From Neoarius graeffei (lineage: Eukaryota; Chordata; Actinopteri; Siluriformes; Ariidae), in NCBI RefSeq assembly GCF_027579695.1, contig NC_083570.1, positions 8,914,793 through 8,978,792 of the forward strand: a DNA stretch of 64,000 nt, written 5' to 3'. Position numbers and translations under genes: made by a program. The notes beneath the pieces are model-generated. The model was not told where the DNA came from. It saw only the letters and a program-made list of their open reading frames with translations, and made no database searches. This document shows, piece by piece, positions 10,593-22,887 of this stretch (within the stretch, counting starts at the first letter, position 1; each line of letters opens with the position of its first letter).

Positions 10593-11514
10593 TTGTGTAA
10601 TCTCTTGCTCTCTCTCTCTCTCTCTCTCTCTGATATAATGTGTAAGAAACTGAGGGTGTGAGAGAGTGTCAATATGAGGCACTAATGAATTACTGGTTTA
10701 ATTATGACCCATTGTACCACAGTGTTTAATATATGATAAACTTTATTGCGCAACATCTCTTTTCTTTCAGATTTCTGTTATCTGACTCTGGATCCCAAAA
10801 CGGCACATGGTTCCCTCTGTCTGTGTGAGAAGGACAGAGTGGTGAGATACAGTTATAAAGAGAAGCCGTTCCCTTGTCACCCTGAGAGGTTTACCTCCAT
10901 CGCTCAGGTGTTGTGTAAGGAGAGTGTGTGTGGACGCAGTTACTGGGAGGTGGAAAGGAGCAGTGAGGGATGTGTGTACATCTCAGTCTCATATAAAGGG
11001 ACCAATAAAAAAGAGCAGCCCAGACAGACCATATTTGGGTACAACGATCAGTCGTGGAGTCTGGTGTATTCTCGGACTCCTCTTCATTTCTATCACAACA
11101 ACATTAAGACCGAGTTCGGAGTTCCGTCACCTTCCAGAATAGGAATGTATGTAGATCACAGTGCAGGAACTCTGTCCTTCTACAGCATTTCTGACAGGAT
11201 GAAGCTCCTCCACAGAGTCCACACCACATTCACTCAGCCTCTATACGCTGGGTTTACTCTGTGGGCTCCTGAATCAGTTGTCAGGTTTTCTGATCCACAA
11301 TAATGGATCATTAATGTATAGTATCCTGTACTGAGTGCTGCGGAGTTCTGGTCTGAAGGTGTTGATTAATTCCCTATAACAGCAGCTCTGACAGTAGTGC
11401 AGCTGCAAATCATTAGTGTTTCTATAGTAACAGCTTGTGTGTGTTTCTCACAAGCATTCCACCTAAAATACTCTCTTACTGCCGCTCGACATGAACATGG
11501 TGGTCTCTGAAAGA

Positions 11515-12510
11515 CTATTCAGGCATTTGCCCAGGAGGTTGTGCCAGTTTTAGGGCTTGAGCAGTTTTTCGTCTCTTGTGTCTCTCATCCTCTGATTTCT
11601 GTCTATTGGATTCAAAGGTCTTAACTCCATTGCAGACCATACACCTCCAGAGCAGTCTATCAGTTGGTGCTGTAGCCCAATCAATAATCCCACACTCTTT
11701 AAAAGTTCTTTTTAGGGCATCCTTGTATCTCTTCTTAGGAGCACCAATGCTTCTCATTCCTGTGGGTTGCTGACTGAAGAAAAGCTGTTTTGGAAGTTGT
11801 TTTGCATCCATTTTAACAACATGTCCATACCACCTCAGACTATTTTGCTGAAGCATAGCCTCGATGCTTGTTAAGGAGGCTCTATCAAGAATTGCAGCAT
11901 TGGTAACACGATCATACCATTGGGCGTTCATGATGGATCGTAGGTATCTTCAGTGAAATTTCTCAAGTAGTTTTACTTGATATTGGTACGTAGTCCATGT
12001 TTTTGACCCATACAGGAGCGTTGGTATTACAGTGGCTTTATAGACTCTTATTTTAGTTTTCAACTCAAGTTCATGATGATCAAAATCATGCTTATGTAGC
12101 TTGCCAAAAGCTGTTGCTCCAGCACTGATGTTGTTATTAATTTCATGGTCAAGGGAAATATCACTTGACACGTAGCTGATGAGATATTTAAAGTGTGGGA
12201 CTACCTTAAGAACAGTTCCATCCACAGAAATTTCAGGTTGGGTGGTGATTGGGATGGAGGTGTCAGAGGCAGGTCGACACATAACCTCTGTTTTAGTGCA
12301 GTTCAGTGATAGCCTGAGTCTTTTGTAGGCTTCTGCAGAGGCATCTGTGATTCTCTGCAAGCCAGCTTCTGAGTATGAACAGAGCGCAGCATCATCAGCA
12401 TACTGAAGTTCCACAACTGAGGCTGTAGACACCTTAGTTTTATCTTGCAAATAATGTAGGTTGTACCATTGTATTGATAAACTATCTGAATTCCATGATA
12501 AGAAGAACAA
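11515..12510 (-). mobile_element. LINE C-terminal region (RTE/Nimb-like)
   Basis: In minus-strand order the region encodes ELQYADDAALCSYSEAG (reverse transcriptase motif with an intact YADD), LSLNCTKTEV, PHFKYLISYVSSD and the end domain LRWYGHVVKMD, GAPKKRYKDALKRTFKECG. A stop and frame change separate the two parts near 11940. The upstream RT palm lies at 15762-15986. The clade is uncertain: RTE or I/Nimb. Its partner in block 2 is 39777-40786. Confidence 0.7.
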
Positions 12511-12694
12511 CTTTATTCATCACTTGTACACTTGTGAAATTCCTCTCTGCATTTAACCCATCTGAAGTAGTGAACGCACACATGAGCAATGAGCACAAAC
12601 ACATACTCAGAGCAGTGGGCAGCCATGCTACAGCACCCAGGGAGCAGTTAGGGGTTAGTTGCCTCGCTCAAGAGCACCTCAGCCTAAGGGCACC
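12511..12694 (-). repeat. Dispersed teleost repeat
   Basis: A segment (cattcatcacttgtacactt ... cctcgctcaagagcacctca) found also at 40785-40973 and, in plus orientation, at 53612-53775. It often flanks SINE heads in this window and has no coding capacity. Confidence 0.7.
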
Positions 12695-13058
12695 CCATTG
12701 TGGGTGCAATTGGTCTTTAGTGATCAGTCTCATTAAATCAGTCTCATTAAATCAGTCTCATTGATAATACCATTAATTTTGGTGTTTAATAATAAATTAC
12801 CAAAAAGCCAAATTATGGTATATTCCAAATTACTATGATCACTACCGATGCAGCAATAATGTATCACTTATCGTATTACATAAACACTACAGCCAATAGC
12901 ACTCATATACACCTTGGAATTCTTTGAGATTGTGTGACTTCAAAATATAGTAGCAACAACAGACACACAGTTTAACAAAATAATTAAATAATTTAATTTA
13001 TTATAACAACAATACTAAATAAGTAATAGCAGTTGAATACATTCAAATATGATCAGCA

Positions 13059-14548
13059 GCAATATATGTGGCAGATCACAGAATCCAGGGACACATGTCG
13101 GCCCAGGGGCATTTTGAGTTATTGACAGATTCAGAAAGTACAGTTTCTAAGCTTTCCAATGATGCCTTCCATGTGGAGATCTGACAATATTTGAAGAATG
13201 TGTGGCCTTTTGAATGTGTATACTTCTTAAAACAGAAAAGGGAGAAAATCGCCCTCAAAGTTTTCCATCTCAGCTACTCTGGGTGTAGGGCGGGCACATA
13301 ATGGTGCTCATTTGTATGATATTAAGGAAAGTCCTACCCCCTACGAGCTAGCACGATACTACTTTCATGTAAACAAAGATCACCACGTCAATTTTCCTTC
13401 CATGCAAAGTATGCCCAACACAATTATGAAGTACAAAAATAAGTCCTAAAGTATACTTTAACGTTTTGTGGTTGAAAAATTACTCACACCGTAAGAAAGA
13501 AAGATAGCACGATGATGACACAACTAATACAATGCTAGTTTCATGTAAAGCCTCGGTCACAACCGGCCGTATGTGCTCCTACAGCCGGTCTGCATGCAAA
13601 AAACGCAAGAAACACACGGAGAGCGCGCATGAAACGCACGAGAGCATGCGTGTGAAAAGCACAAGAGCCCGCGTGTGATGTGCTGATTTTCGAGCCGCAG
13701 ACCGGCCGCAGAGGTTCTTTGTCATGTCAAACAAACTCTACAGGCACTTACGTTTTTTTCAGGTTGCAAGACAAACTTACGGCCAACGCTCGTCTTTCTC
13801 CGTGAACAAAAAAAAACGCAGCGATTTGGGAAACGCCAAAAATCACACGGCCAAAAAATTGTACGTCCGGTTGTGACCTAGGCTTAACCAAACCACAACA
13901 CTCTCCGTTACATGCAAAAATAACCACACAGCCTTAGATTAATAAACTTACCCCATCTGAAAGAGAAACGGCGCCTTGCACACACCAAAGCCTCCGATGG
14001 AATGTAATCCTAGAAAGGTCCGTGTATCATCCAATCATTCAAGTATTCCATTCAATCTGGAAAACGAGGTTGCGGTTTTTTTTTTGCGAGAAATGGTGAT
14101 CTGCAATGTAAATACTGAGTGTCTGTTTGCTTCGCGGTGTTTGCTCCTCTGCGCTCTGTTTAGCTTCCTTATTCCATAGTGAAATCACACGCCTGTATGC
14201 AGGTTAAGTAGCCATGCGCTCAGCCCGCATCATACAGCTGATTCGCGGAAAAAAAAAACAAATGACTTAAATCTTCATGTGAATGGCCCATATGGTAATT
14301 TACCCACACCCCCCAGCAGGCTACAGTCCTGACAAAAACAAGACAATTTGCAACAAAAAATGTATGGTTTTCCAACCAAACAATCTATTATCTGAAATAC
14401 TGATTGCATTCTTCAAGATCTCAACTTGCACATGATGGAAAAAAACAAAAATCACAAATTTCGAAAAAAAAATGCTTCTTTTGCGATTATCTCGGATTCG
14501 TTTCGGCCGACATGTGTCCCTGGATTCGGTGAGCGGTCACATATGTGC
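13059..14548. mobile_element. Nested element with 44 bp terminal inverted repeats
   Basis: Left arm 13059-13103 and right arm 14505-14548 are inverted copies; a 23-base core, gaatccagggacacatgtcg plus three more bases, is identical. The interior is AT-rich with no transposase frame, so it is a non-autonomous DNA element. No direct target duplication was recognised. Confidence 0.6.
13549..13884. mobile_element. Harbinger-like MITE
   Basis: Ends AGCCTCGGTCACAACCGG and its inverse CCGGTTGTGACCTAGGCT are flanked by TAA on both sides (13546-13548, 13885-13887), the three-base duplication typical of PIF/Harbinger. The element is 336 bp, with no coding capacity, and sits inside the larger nested element. 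Confidence 0.6.
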
Positions 14549-14637
14549 AAGGAATTGTGTGTGCGTGTGTGTGTTTGAGAGAGAGAGAGAGGGGGAGTGT
14601 GTGGGTGTTTGTGTGTGCATGTGTTTGTGTGTGTTTC

Positions 14638-14680
<43 letters not shown>

Positions 14681-15614
14681 TGAATATGTGCGCGGACAGA
14701 ATGTGTTTATGCGTGAAGATGCGCTGTAAAGTCTGGAATGTTATCTAAGGTGTGGGGGAAGGTGATAATCGCCTCGTAGTCCCTCGAGACAAAGGGATTA
14801 GCCGTGGTAGCTAACCCACTAGCTTATAACATTACTAAATTCACTGAAATCTTGATGAGGTCAAAATATGTGTAATAATGAAATTAAAGGATGTTAGAAA
14901 GGATAGAGAAAGAGCATGCAACACCTATCTATTAAACACAACTGAGAGAACAAAAATAGAACAATGATCAACTCAACACTCTGAGTGTCTACAGTGTGCA
15001 CAATTAAACCGTTCCTGAGTTTAAATTCACACTACTTCATAAAGCTAATTCCTAAGGCTAATTTGCCCAAATGCCAGCCTTACTTCTAGATATCCTGAAG
15101 TTTTGCGGAATTTCACAGAGCTCGTGGAGGCTTCTGTAAAAGCGCAGAGGTTTCCTTGGTCCAAACTTCATCGTCCATGAGGAAAAGTCTCCGATCAATA
15201 ATGTGCACAGCGATTAAGTCAGAAGGAATCCGGTCGCTTCTAACCTTTAACTAACTGCTTGGGTGGCAGTCGTAACATTATTTATAATAAACAAATAAAA
15301 ACCGGTTGTAACTCAATCTAGAGAGACAGTGCAACTTAAGTATTTTACCGTGGCCAGTAGTAAATGAAAGCACGCTGATTCTTCTTTCTTGCAAAGCAGA
15401 CGTCTTGATTTTTAGATGTTCTGATGAGCGGGTGTCTCTTTATGTCTGTATGACGAAGTCCACAGTGCCAAAGAGGGAGAACGGAAGTTGACTGAGTCAC
15501 TTATGGACTCGGGGGGATGTGACGTAGGTGATCCCACCCAGGCGTGACGTAGGTCATCGCGGAAGTTAGTTGATGGGATTTGTAGTTCTAGACGGGACTA
15601 TGACTGTCCCTACA

Positions 15615-15779
15615 CCATGTTAACCTAACGACATGCCTTTGGACTCTGGTGGAAACCAGAGCACCCGGAGGAAACCCATGCAGACTCCACACAGAAAGGC
15701 CCCCGTCAGCCGCTGGGCTCAAACCCAGAACCTTCTTGCTGTGAGGCGACAGTGCTAACCACTACACCACCGTGCTGCC
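15615..15779 (-). repeat. SINE head fragment (Mermaid-like, reverse)
   Basis: Carries the tRNA-like B and A boxes in reverse (gggctcaaacccag, taaccactacaccaccgtg). It is continuous with the fragment at 12511-12694 once the 2.9 kb insert is allowed for, as shown by the uninterrupted partner at 40974-41083. Confidence 0.8.
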
Positions 15780-15986
15780 CAGATTATGCAGATTCGGCTT
15801 GGCTTCATGCAGGACAGCACCTGTGAAGAGAGCAAACAATGTAGTGGCTACACAGCTTTGTATTACACTAACTTTCACAGGAAAAGTTTCCAGTTCTTCA
15901 TCTTCACAGAGAACAGAAACAGTCATCCCATCATGGAGAAGACGAATCATTGTGATCAGTTTATCTGGGGACCAGGAATTCTCCAA
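15762..15986 (-). mobile_element. LINE reverse transcriptase palm fragment
   Basis: The minus strand reads DKLITMIRLLHDGMTVSVL then VKVSVIQSCVATTLFALFTGAVL, matching the RT region before the YADD motif in RTE/Nimb-like LINEs (HDGM, NGVKQGCVLAPTLF), with the G-V-K-Q-G motif degraded. The same fragment recurs at 41520-41744. Confidence 0.65.
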
Positions 15987-16015
15987 AGAACCTCTCTATT
16001 CACTGAGAGCAAGAG

Positions 16016-18427
16016 ATACTAAGAAATACTGAATAACGTAGAACTCCAGCATCATGAAGCTGAGAAATTTAATGGACTTATTGTCTTTTTTTTTTAACGA
16101 GACTAAAAAGCTGGTGTTCCATTAAACACAGTTACAGTATTACACACAGCAGGGACTGAATAAATCATTCATCTCATCATGAATCAATATTATTGATTAT
16201 ATTTATGATAAGACAAGTTTTCAGTCTGTTCTGATGTGAGTTCAGCAAAAATATTGAAAATGGTTCATTTCTTGTAGCGTCACGTGTCCATGAGCATCCT
16301 CTAGTGGTCAGTAATGATAAGACAAGTTTAAATTGCAGTCATTTAAATTTCATGAATAAATCACTCAATTTTTCATTTTCTGAAAATTTATAAAGAAATA
16401 AATGGCTAAAGTGAGATAAAGGAATTCTTTAAAGTAAATTTGATTTTATTGTCGCCTACACATGAATGCTAAATGGTAAATGTGGCCAGAAATCGAGTTC
16501 TGTACTTCAATAGAAAGTATCATGGATGTCATTTATGTTCTTTTCCCATTTTGTCCTTTCTTTCTGTCCATGAAGTGTATGCGGTGAAATCACATTTTAA
16601 AATCAGAACTCCAGATAGAATTCTATAATATGTGAATACAATCGAGTTGTTATTTGGAGTCTCAGTTTTACAGAGTAGCACCACATCACTGAAACACACA
16701 CAGCCTTGAAACATCAATTCTGTATCTTCACTAAAAGACACACAAGAGGATTTACAGCAGGACCGTGTCTTACTACAAGCACTAAAAACTACCACATTGT
16801 GTTCATTAAGATGGAAATAAAGCAGAAATATTTCACTGTCATCTGCACTTCAGTGTCATTTGTTCTGCTGAAATATTTTCCTTAGTCTGCCAGTTTGGAA
16901 TTTAGTGAGGAGTGAAAATGAATCGAAATAAATGACTCTTTATTCCCACAAGGGGAGTCAAAACCTGATTTGATTTATTTTGCATTGTTTATTGCTAATA
17001 GAAGTCCCACTTTCTCATGGACAGATTGTTGAGATGGAAATGAAGTTGGTAGATGAATATGTTGGAGATCAGAGATCCTGAGTCACCTCAATCAGTCATT
17101 AGATGTGTCTTTGAGAAGTAGGAGAACACTGGAGAACCAGGAGGAAACCCACACTGACACGGGTCATTCTACCTTTGGGTCATTTTAACATTGTTAACAG
17201 ACTGAAATGAATCTCCTGAAAGGCAGAAGAAAGAAATCTGCGAGTAGTGTTAACACAAGACTTTATCTAATCCCAGTCAGTGCAGGGTTCAAACCCCATC
17301 CACCAGAAATATCATTAAAATCAAAGGGAAAGGCAGAGACGAGGCGAGATCATCAACAGGAGATCTATCCAGAATAAACACGGCTCACAACTGAGGAGAT
17401 TTACTAACACACTGGAAGGGTTCAAGTTACTGTAGGATCATTGTGCATTTTATAACAGACAGGAAATGAGCGGAGGAAGTGAAGTTATTCAAAAAGTGTA
17501 AAGGCGCTCTCTGGTGGTCTGGAGGAGAAATGTCCAGGTTAAATATTCCAGTGTTCATCCACGTTTCTTTTATTTTTATTTGTGAACAAACAGGTCTAAA
17601 ATAATTTCACTTCAATGAGCTGTTACTATAGAAACAAGGACATATTAGTGCAAGCCCATTAATATAAACCTGCACTACTGTCAGAGCTGCTGTTATAGAA
17701 AAATAATCAACAACTTCTGACCAATCAGAATAGTCAACTGGAACAGATTTTTTTTTTTTTTTTTTGCTCTATTTGATTGAAAATGAAAAGGATTAAAAAA
17801 AAAAAGTTTTTCCAACAATCATGTTCAGAATCTAAATCAGGAGTCAGAGCACAGACAGATCCAGTTCACAGAGACAGATTTATCATCATTATTCACACAC
17901 ACAATATATGACAACATTAAAAGAGATGTTTTTTGGAGGAAAGTCAGTTGTAGGTTTACAGTGATTTTCACAAACACATATTTAAGACACTGTGGTTATT
18001 TCCCACAGATTAAATCTAAAAATATCCATCCAAAGTGGAGAAAAACCCCGTTGCGTATCAATACAGCGGCTTGCTGACATCCTGACCTCAGTATTAAAAG
18101 CTTCTGTCTGAAAATGAGTTCAGCACAGAAACTCCATCACTGGGGGAAACTTTATTCTCCTGTGCTCTTATCTTTTATTCTGCAAAGCTTTGATTGTAAT
18201 ATTTGAATAAAAATCCCAAACTCACAGATAAACCTGGATTTATAAGGTTCTATCTGCGGGCCAATCATCATCCAGGTTGAATATGGGATGAACACGACAT
18301 CGGCATATTTTATAATTTAAATATTAAAATGAGTGTTTTTGTGCAGCTGGATTGTGTTCTAGTGAAACAGACGACTGAGCAACAACGTGGCAACGTGCAG
18401 GAATTTTACAGAAAACACTCCACACTT
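16016..18427. other. 3' flank of gene B, no gene
   Basis: Non-coding sequence shared in pieces with 59148-60756 (flank of F), 41790-42540 (flank of C), 23876-24290 and 26033-26225. It gives the original, uninterrupted order of the flank: the other copies have deletions or a Tc1 in place of 17430-18062. An apparent frame at 16529-16795 on the minus strand is not a gene here, but its counterpart was fused to the SPRY exon in gene C. Confidence 0.7.
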
Positions 18428-19511
18428 TTATTCTGGGTCACACAATCTCACTGTAGAATCCAAGTTGAGCCCAAACCCAGCGTATAGAGTCTGAGTGAAT
18501 GTGGTGTGGACTCTGTGGAGGAGCTTCATCGTGTCAGAGACGCTGTAGAAGGACAGAGTTCCTGCACTGTGATCCACATACACTCCTATTCTGGAGGCTG
18601 ATGGAACTCTGAGATCAGTCTCAATGCTGTTGTGATAGAAAGAGAGAGAAGAAGAAGAACACCGCAGACTCCAGGACTGATTGTGGAATCCAAACCGACA
18701 CTCATCACCCCGTCCTTTCCTGCTGATGTCTCTATATGAGACTGATATGGACACAACACCAGCACCGCTCCGCTCCACCTCCCAGTAACAGCGTCCACAC
18801 ACACTCTCCTTACACAACACCTGAGTCCAGGAATCAAATCTCTCTGGATGATCAGAGTAACGCTGCTCTCTCTCACTCCATCTCACCGCTCTGTTCTTCT
18901 CAGACAGAATGAGGCGACGATGTGCCGTGTTGGGATCCAGAGTCAGATAACAGAAATCTAAAATAAAAGAGAAAAACAAACTGAACAATGTGAACATGAA
19001 TATCCGCGCTGGGGGCGTGGTCACGAAAACAACAGTTCGGTTGCAGTGAAAACTTTTCTCTGTAGAACCCTGTCACTCCCCCCTCCCCCCACTCTGGGCT
19101 CAAGAACACAGCAAAAGGGCAATAATATAACAACCAATCAGAATTCAGATACAACAACCAATCAGAATTCAGATACATTCTGTTGCCAAGTAAAATTGTA
19201 ACCTGTCAAAGTTCTCGAGCCCTCGTGCTGTTTTACCGTTAGATCAATCACATATCAGCTTAAACTAGCATTCTAAACCTAGTTAAAGATCCCACAGAAG
19301 AGAGCGACTCCCCCTGCCAGCCTCATGGAACTGAATAAGTTGACTTAATTAAAAAGTTGACTGTTCTATGAAAGGGTGTATTTGCATGATCATTATTATT
19401 TTACTCGTGGCATAAAATTGTCTTGAAAAGACGTCAACAATAATATCGTTTATCGCAATAATTTCTGAGACAATATATCGTCCAACAAAATTTATCATCA
19501 TGACAAGCCTA

Positions 19512-19561
<50 letters not shown>

Positions 19562-20709
19562 AGATGTACATTTCAGAAAGTCTTCTCTGCTCTGTGGTTC
19601 TGGTTCTGAAATGATCTGAACTGCTGCAGCTGTGGAGAGAAAAATGGAAACATGAGTTTGTGTAAAAGATGGAAAGAGTTTAAAGTGATCCAGTCAGTTT
19701 ATTCATTTTAAATCAGTGTTTTAGTTCAAAGTGTCGGGTGAATAAAGTGTCTGCAGAAAAGAAAGCAGGAGCATCGCTAAGAAATAACACATCACTGTGT
19801 TTCTCCAGCAGGAACAGCTCCTCTTACCATGTGGAGGGATTTTGTTGAATTCCTCCTCACAGAATTCCTCGAGTCTCTTTTTCAGATCTGAGAGAGAATT
19901 CCTCACTCCATCAAATGAGAGATGTTGATGGACAGTGACGCTGGATGTGTGAAAATCTGGTCTTTGGAAGAGAGGAGACTGACGTCCAGAAGCTAAAACC
20001 TACAGAAAGCAAATGAAATGTAAAACCCACTTGTGATGTCAGACAGGGACATTTATTGTTCCCTTAATGAGAGGTGTTTTAGAGAGTGTGTGAGGAACAG
20101 CTGGCTCTGTAGATCAGACAGTGAGTGTTACCTGGAGGAAATGGATGTGATCGTGTGTGTGTGAAAGCTGCTCCAGCTCAGTGACTCTCCTCTGAAGATC
20201 AGCAATCTCCTGCTCCAGTTGCTCCAGGAGTCGTTCAGCTCGACTCAGTTCAGCCTTCTCCTGATCTCTGATCAGCTCCGTCACCTCCCAGCGCTTTTTC
20301 TCCATGGAGCTGATCAGCTCAGTAAAGATCCTCTCACTGTCCTCCACTGCTGTCTGTGCACTGAGCTGTTAGGGGACACACACACACACACACATACACA
20401 CACACAATATTTAAAGCTCATCTATCATTCCCTCTCTTACTGGGACTGTAAATGACTCGTTGTCCATGTTGTGTGTGTTTCTAGGAGCAGCTCTGTCTCT
20501 GCTCACTGCTCACCTTTATAGTGTTCACAGCCTGTTTCAGCTCCTGCACCTTCTTCTGCTTCTCCTGAATTCTTTGCTGGGATTTCATCTGCTCCTCCTT
20601 TAACTCACTCTGAGGACAAGTAAAATACATTCAGCTTTTTATACAGTACGAGCGAACTGCTTCCATATTAATGTCAGTTCAAAGTACATTCATGTTTCGC
20701 TCTGAAGGT

Positions 20710-20777
<68 letters not shown>

Positions 20778-22834
20778 AATGTTCACTAACTGATCTGGGC
20801 TGGGTTTCCCGAAAGCCTCTTAAGGCCAAGAGAGTTTTAAATGACCTCTTAAGATCCATCATCAAGCTAACGTGGTTTTCCCGAACAACATCGTAGCACA
20901 AGTCGTCCTTTAGTTTGCTCGGAATTTACGAGAGACCCGGAGCACTCGTTCAAAACAAAGAGCGACTCGCTCGCTGCCGAATCCACAGAATGCGCATGCG
21001 GCTCTGAGGGACTCTCACAGTCAGCGGGGGAAACTGGGGTTGAATCTGCTGGTGGTGTTCAATTAGTTTTCTTCTACATTGCAAATACATCGAGTTAATT
21101 ATCAGAGGTGGACAGTAACGAAGTACATTTACTTGAGTTCTGTTCTGAAGTACACTTTTTGAGTATCTGTACTTTACTTGAGTATTTTTTTGGGGGAACT
21201 TATGACTTTAACTTCACTCCATTTGAAAGACAAATACTGTATCGTACTTTTTACTCCACTACATTTCTATCAAGGTCCTCGTTACTCGTTACTATGAAGC
21301 AGCTTTGAAAATGGATGTTTTTTTTCTTTTCTAAAACGTGATTGGTTTTTCCGCAGGTGACACTGAGACAGTCTATCAGTAATCACTAGGGTCACGTCAC
21401 GTCCATAGACTGGATAAAATCAAGATCAATGATTTCTCCGCAGCATTATTTAACACGATCAGTTGATGGCAGAATGGAAGGAGGCGGTTCTTCTGGGGAA
21501 TGCACACACCCACGGTTCTATAGCTAGAACCCATGGTTCAGTTTTCTGAAAGGAATAAAGAGTCGTTTCATTTTAAATGTTTGCTTTGTTTGCCTAAAAC
21601 GGAGCACATCACAGCCTACAAAAACTCACCATCCAACCTGTGGAAGCATTTTGAGGGATATAAGCGTTTTATTAGCTTGCGGTGAAGTTGTCTGTGCTTT
21701 TAGAGTTAGTGATAATGTTGAAATAACTATGTAGTCTGATTAGTCAAATGAGTTTCTGTGGATTTGCCCGCCAAGTTGCCACAGTCTTGTCCATGGCTAA
21801 TGTTTACACACAGCTAGTTAACTTGGACACTGTTAGTTATGTCCAATATGATTGCCTTTAGCAGCTACTAATGCCTATATCGGGGACGCGAACTGCAAAG
21901 ACCCACTTTGTCCTGTTGCTCTTTAGACTCCTTCTTTTGAGTGAATTCCGGAAAACCACACACAGAGACAACGTTCATTCTTTAAGAGAATCTCTCAACT
22001 CTCTCTTTAGGTCTGAAGGGCAACGTTATCAGGAAACCCACCCGGAACCAGATTACGACCATCACTGAAGATAAATTTAACACTCTGTTCACCAGAACAC
22101 AGACAATTTTAATCAGCTTTTACAGAATCCTTCTGATTGAGACACACATTGAAATTAAAGTTCAAATCTGACTAAAGCACCTGTTTCTAGATGGGAAACT
22201 ATAATTAAGATGATTTAATTCTGGAAAGATTTCTAGTTCTCACCTGTTTTTCAGCTCTTTCTGTTGCAACTGAAACAGCGTCATGGTCTTTATGTTTCTC
22301 CAACATGCACAGATAACAGATCCAGGCTTGATCAGTACGACAGTAGATCTCAATCAGCTTGTTATGTTCAGAGCAGATCTTCTCTTGGAGTTTTGCTGAG
22401 GCTTCAATTAATGTGTGTTTTTTCAAAGCAGGAACTTCAAGATGAGGTTTCAGATGAATTTCACAAAATGAAGTCAAACAAATCGGACAGGACTTGACGG
22501 CTTTGTGTTTTCTCCTGGTGCAGAAATCACACTCCACATCTCCAGGTCCAGCGTAACAGTGAGCAGGAGAAGCAGCTTGGACTTCAGTCTTCTTCAGTTT
22601 CTCCACCACTTCATCCAGCATGTTGTTTCTGCGTAGAACAGGCCTTGTCGTGAAAGTGTCTCTGCACTGAGGACAGCTGTAGACGCCCTTCTGTTCCTCC
22701 TGATCCCAGCAGCCATTAATACACACCTTACAGAAACTGTGACCACAGGGGATAGCCACCGGATCCTTCAGGAGATCCAGACACACTGGACACATGAACT
22801 GGTCTTGAGCTACTGAAATACTGGCCTCGGCCAT
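18428..22834 (-). CDS. finTRIM gene B, complete six-exon copy
   Basis: Predicted TRIM E3 ligase of about 559 residues. Exons in coding order: 22834-22244 (RING and B-boxes), 20609-20514, 20365-20132, 19999-19828 (coiled coil), 19629-19570 and 18957-18428 (PRY/SPRY). All junctions have GT/AG and phases fit (0,0,0,1,1). The RING is canonical C3HC4 (C15, C18, C30, H32, C35, C38, C54, C57). B-box 1 starts at CDFCTRRKH and B-box 2 at CSEHNKL, ending HKDHD. The linker exon ends in REDFLK, followed by YFCYLTLDPNTAH opening the PRY. The SPRY holds CGRCYWEVE, SISVSYRDI and GVYVDHSAGTLSFYSV and ends CDPE. The start is the MAEASISVAQ methionine. Only copy here with every expected domain intact, so the best candidate for a working gene. 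It is convergent with E and head to head with D. Confidence 0.88.
19514..19558. repeat. (GT)n microsatellite
   Basis: Lies in the last intron of gene B. The matching site in gene C (about 43531-43548) is much shorter. Confidence 0.95.
20719..20778. repeat. (GT)n(GA)n microsatellite in intron 1 of gene B
   Basis: A compound run. It is present in A (about 1009-1050) and longest in C (44720-44797). Confidence 0.95.
20797..22050. mobile_element. Nested DNA transposon remains, intron 1 of gene B
   Basis: Second copy of the insert described at 1060-2705, without the SINE. The BED-type finger is readable near 21560-21670 with its second zinc half shifted to NLWKHFEGYK. Confidence 0.6.
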
Positions 22835-22872
22835 TTTCCTGAAATCGCAACGAGAGAGAGAGAGAGAGAGAT

Positions 22873-22887
22873 CAGTTTTGTTTTCTC
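22873..22887 (-). promoter_or_regulatory. ISRE-like motif upstream of gene B
   Basis: AGTTTTGTTTTCTCT, identical to the site before A and C, about 40 bases upstream of the ATG. One mismatch to the ISRE consensus. Confidence 0.3.

Larger units (their letters stand above)
8145..11303 (+). pseudogene. finTRIM gene E, 5'-truncated
   Basis: Remaining exons are 8145-8428 (coiled coil), 8506-8632, 8868-8921 and 10771-11303 (PRY/SPRY, 177 codons, from FCYLTLDPKTAHGS to the TAA). Splice sites are kept, including AG at 10769-10770 and GT at 8633. The RING, B-boxes and first coiled-coil exon are missing; an L1 fragment stands in their place. A CA run inside the first exon has expanded to about 60 bp, shifting the frame so that the exon runs into a stop just past its donor. 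The SPRY has the LDP, WEVE and YVDHSAGTLSFY motifs and is open from end to end. E is the tandem partner of gene D, from which the SPRY differs at few residues. It is most likely a pseudogene. Confidence 0.85.
12699..15614. mobile_element. 2.9 kb non-coding insertion, possibly an LTR-like fossil
   Basis: The paired block reads straight through (gggcaccccatgttaacc at about 40965-40982), so this is a clean insertion between copies of ccat. It starts TGTGGG and ends CCCTACA, so TG...CA termini with a 4-5 bp duplication would suit a solo LTR; a DNA element is the alternative. It holds no protein frame of note. A second, nested inverted-repeat element occupies 13059-14548. The first 350 bases, including a 14 bp tandem repeat, resemble 30514-30930. 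Confidence 0.5.

Noticed and set aside
12699-15614. A complete LTR retroelement
   Set aside because: No gag or pol resemblance and no second LTR was seen; at most a solo LTR fossil.
16529-16795. A small cysteine-rich protein gene on the minus strand
   Set aside because: It has no start context or splice support, and in copy C the same DNA is simply read as a tail after a deletion; in copy F this part is absent.
18586-18876. Second frame through the SPRY exon, and its copies in C, D, E and F
   Set aside because: Alternative-frame shadow; the SPRY motifs are all in the other frame.
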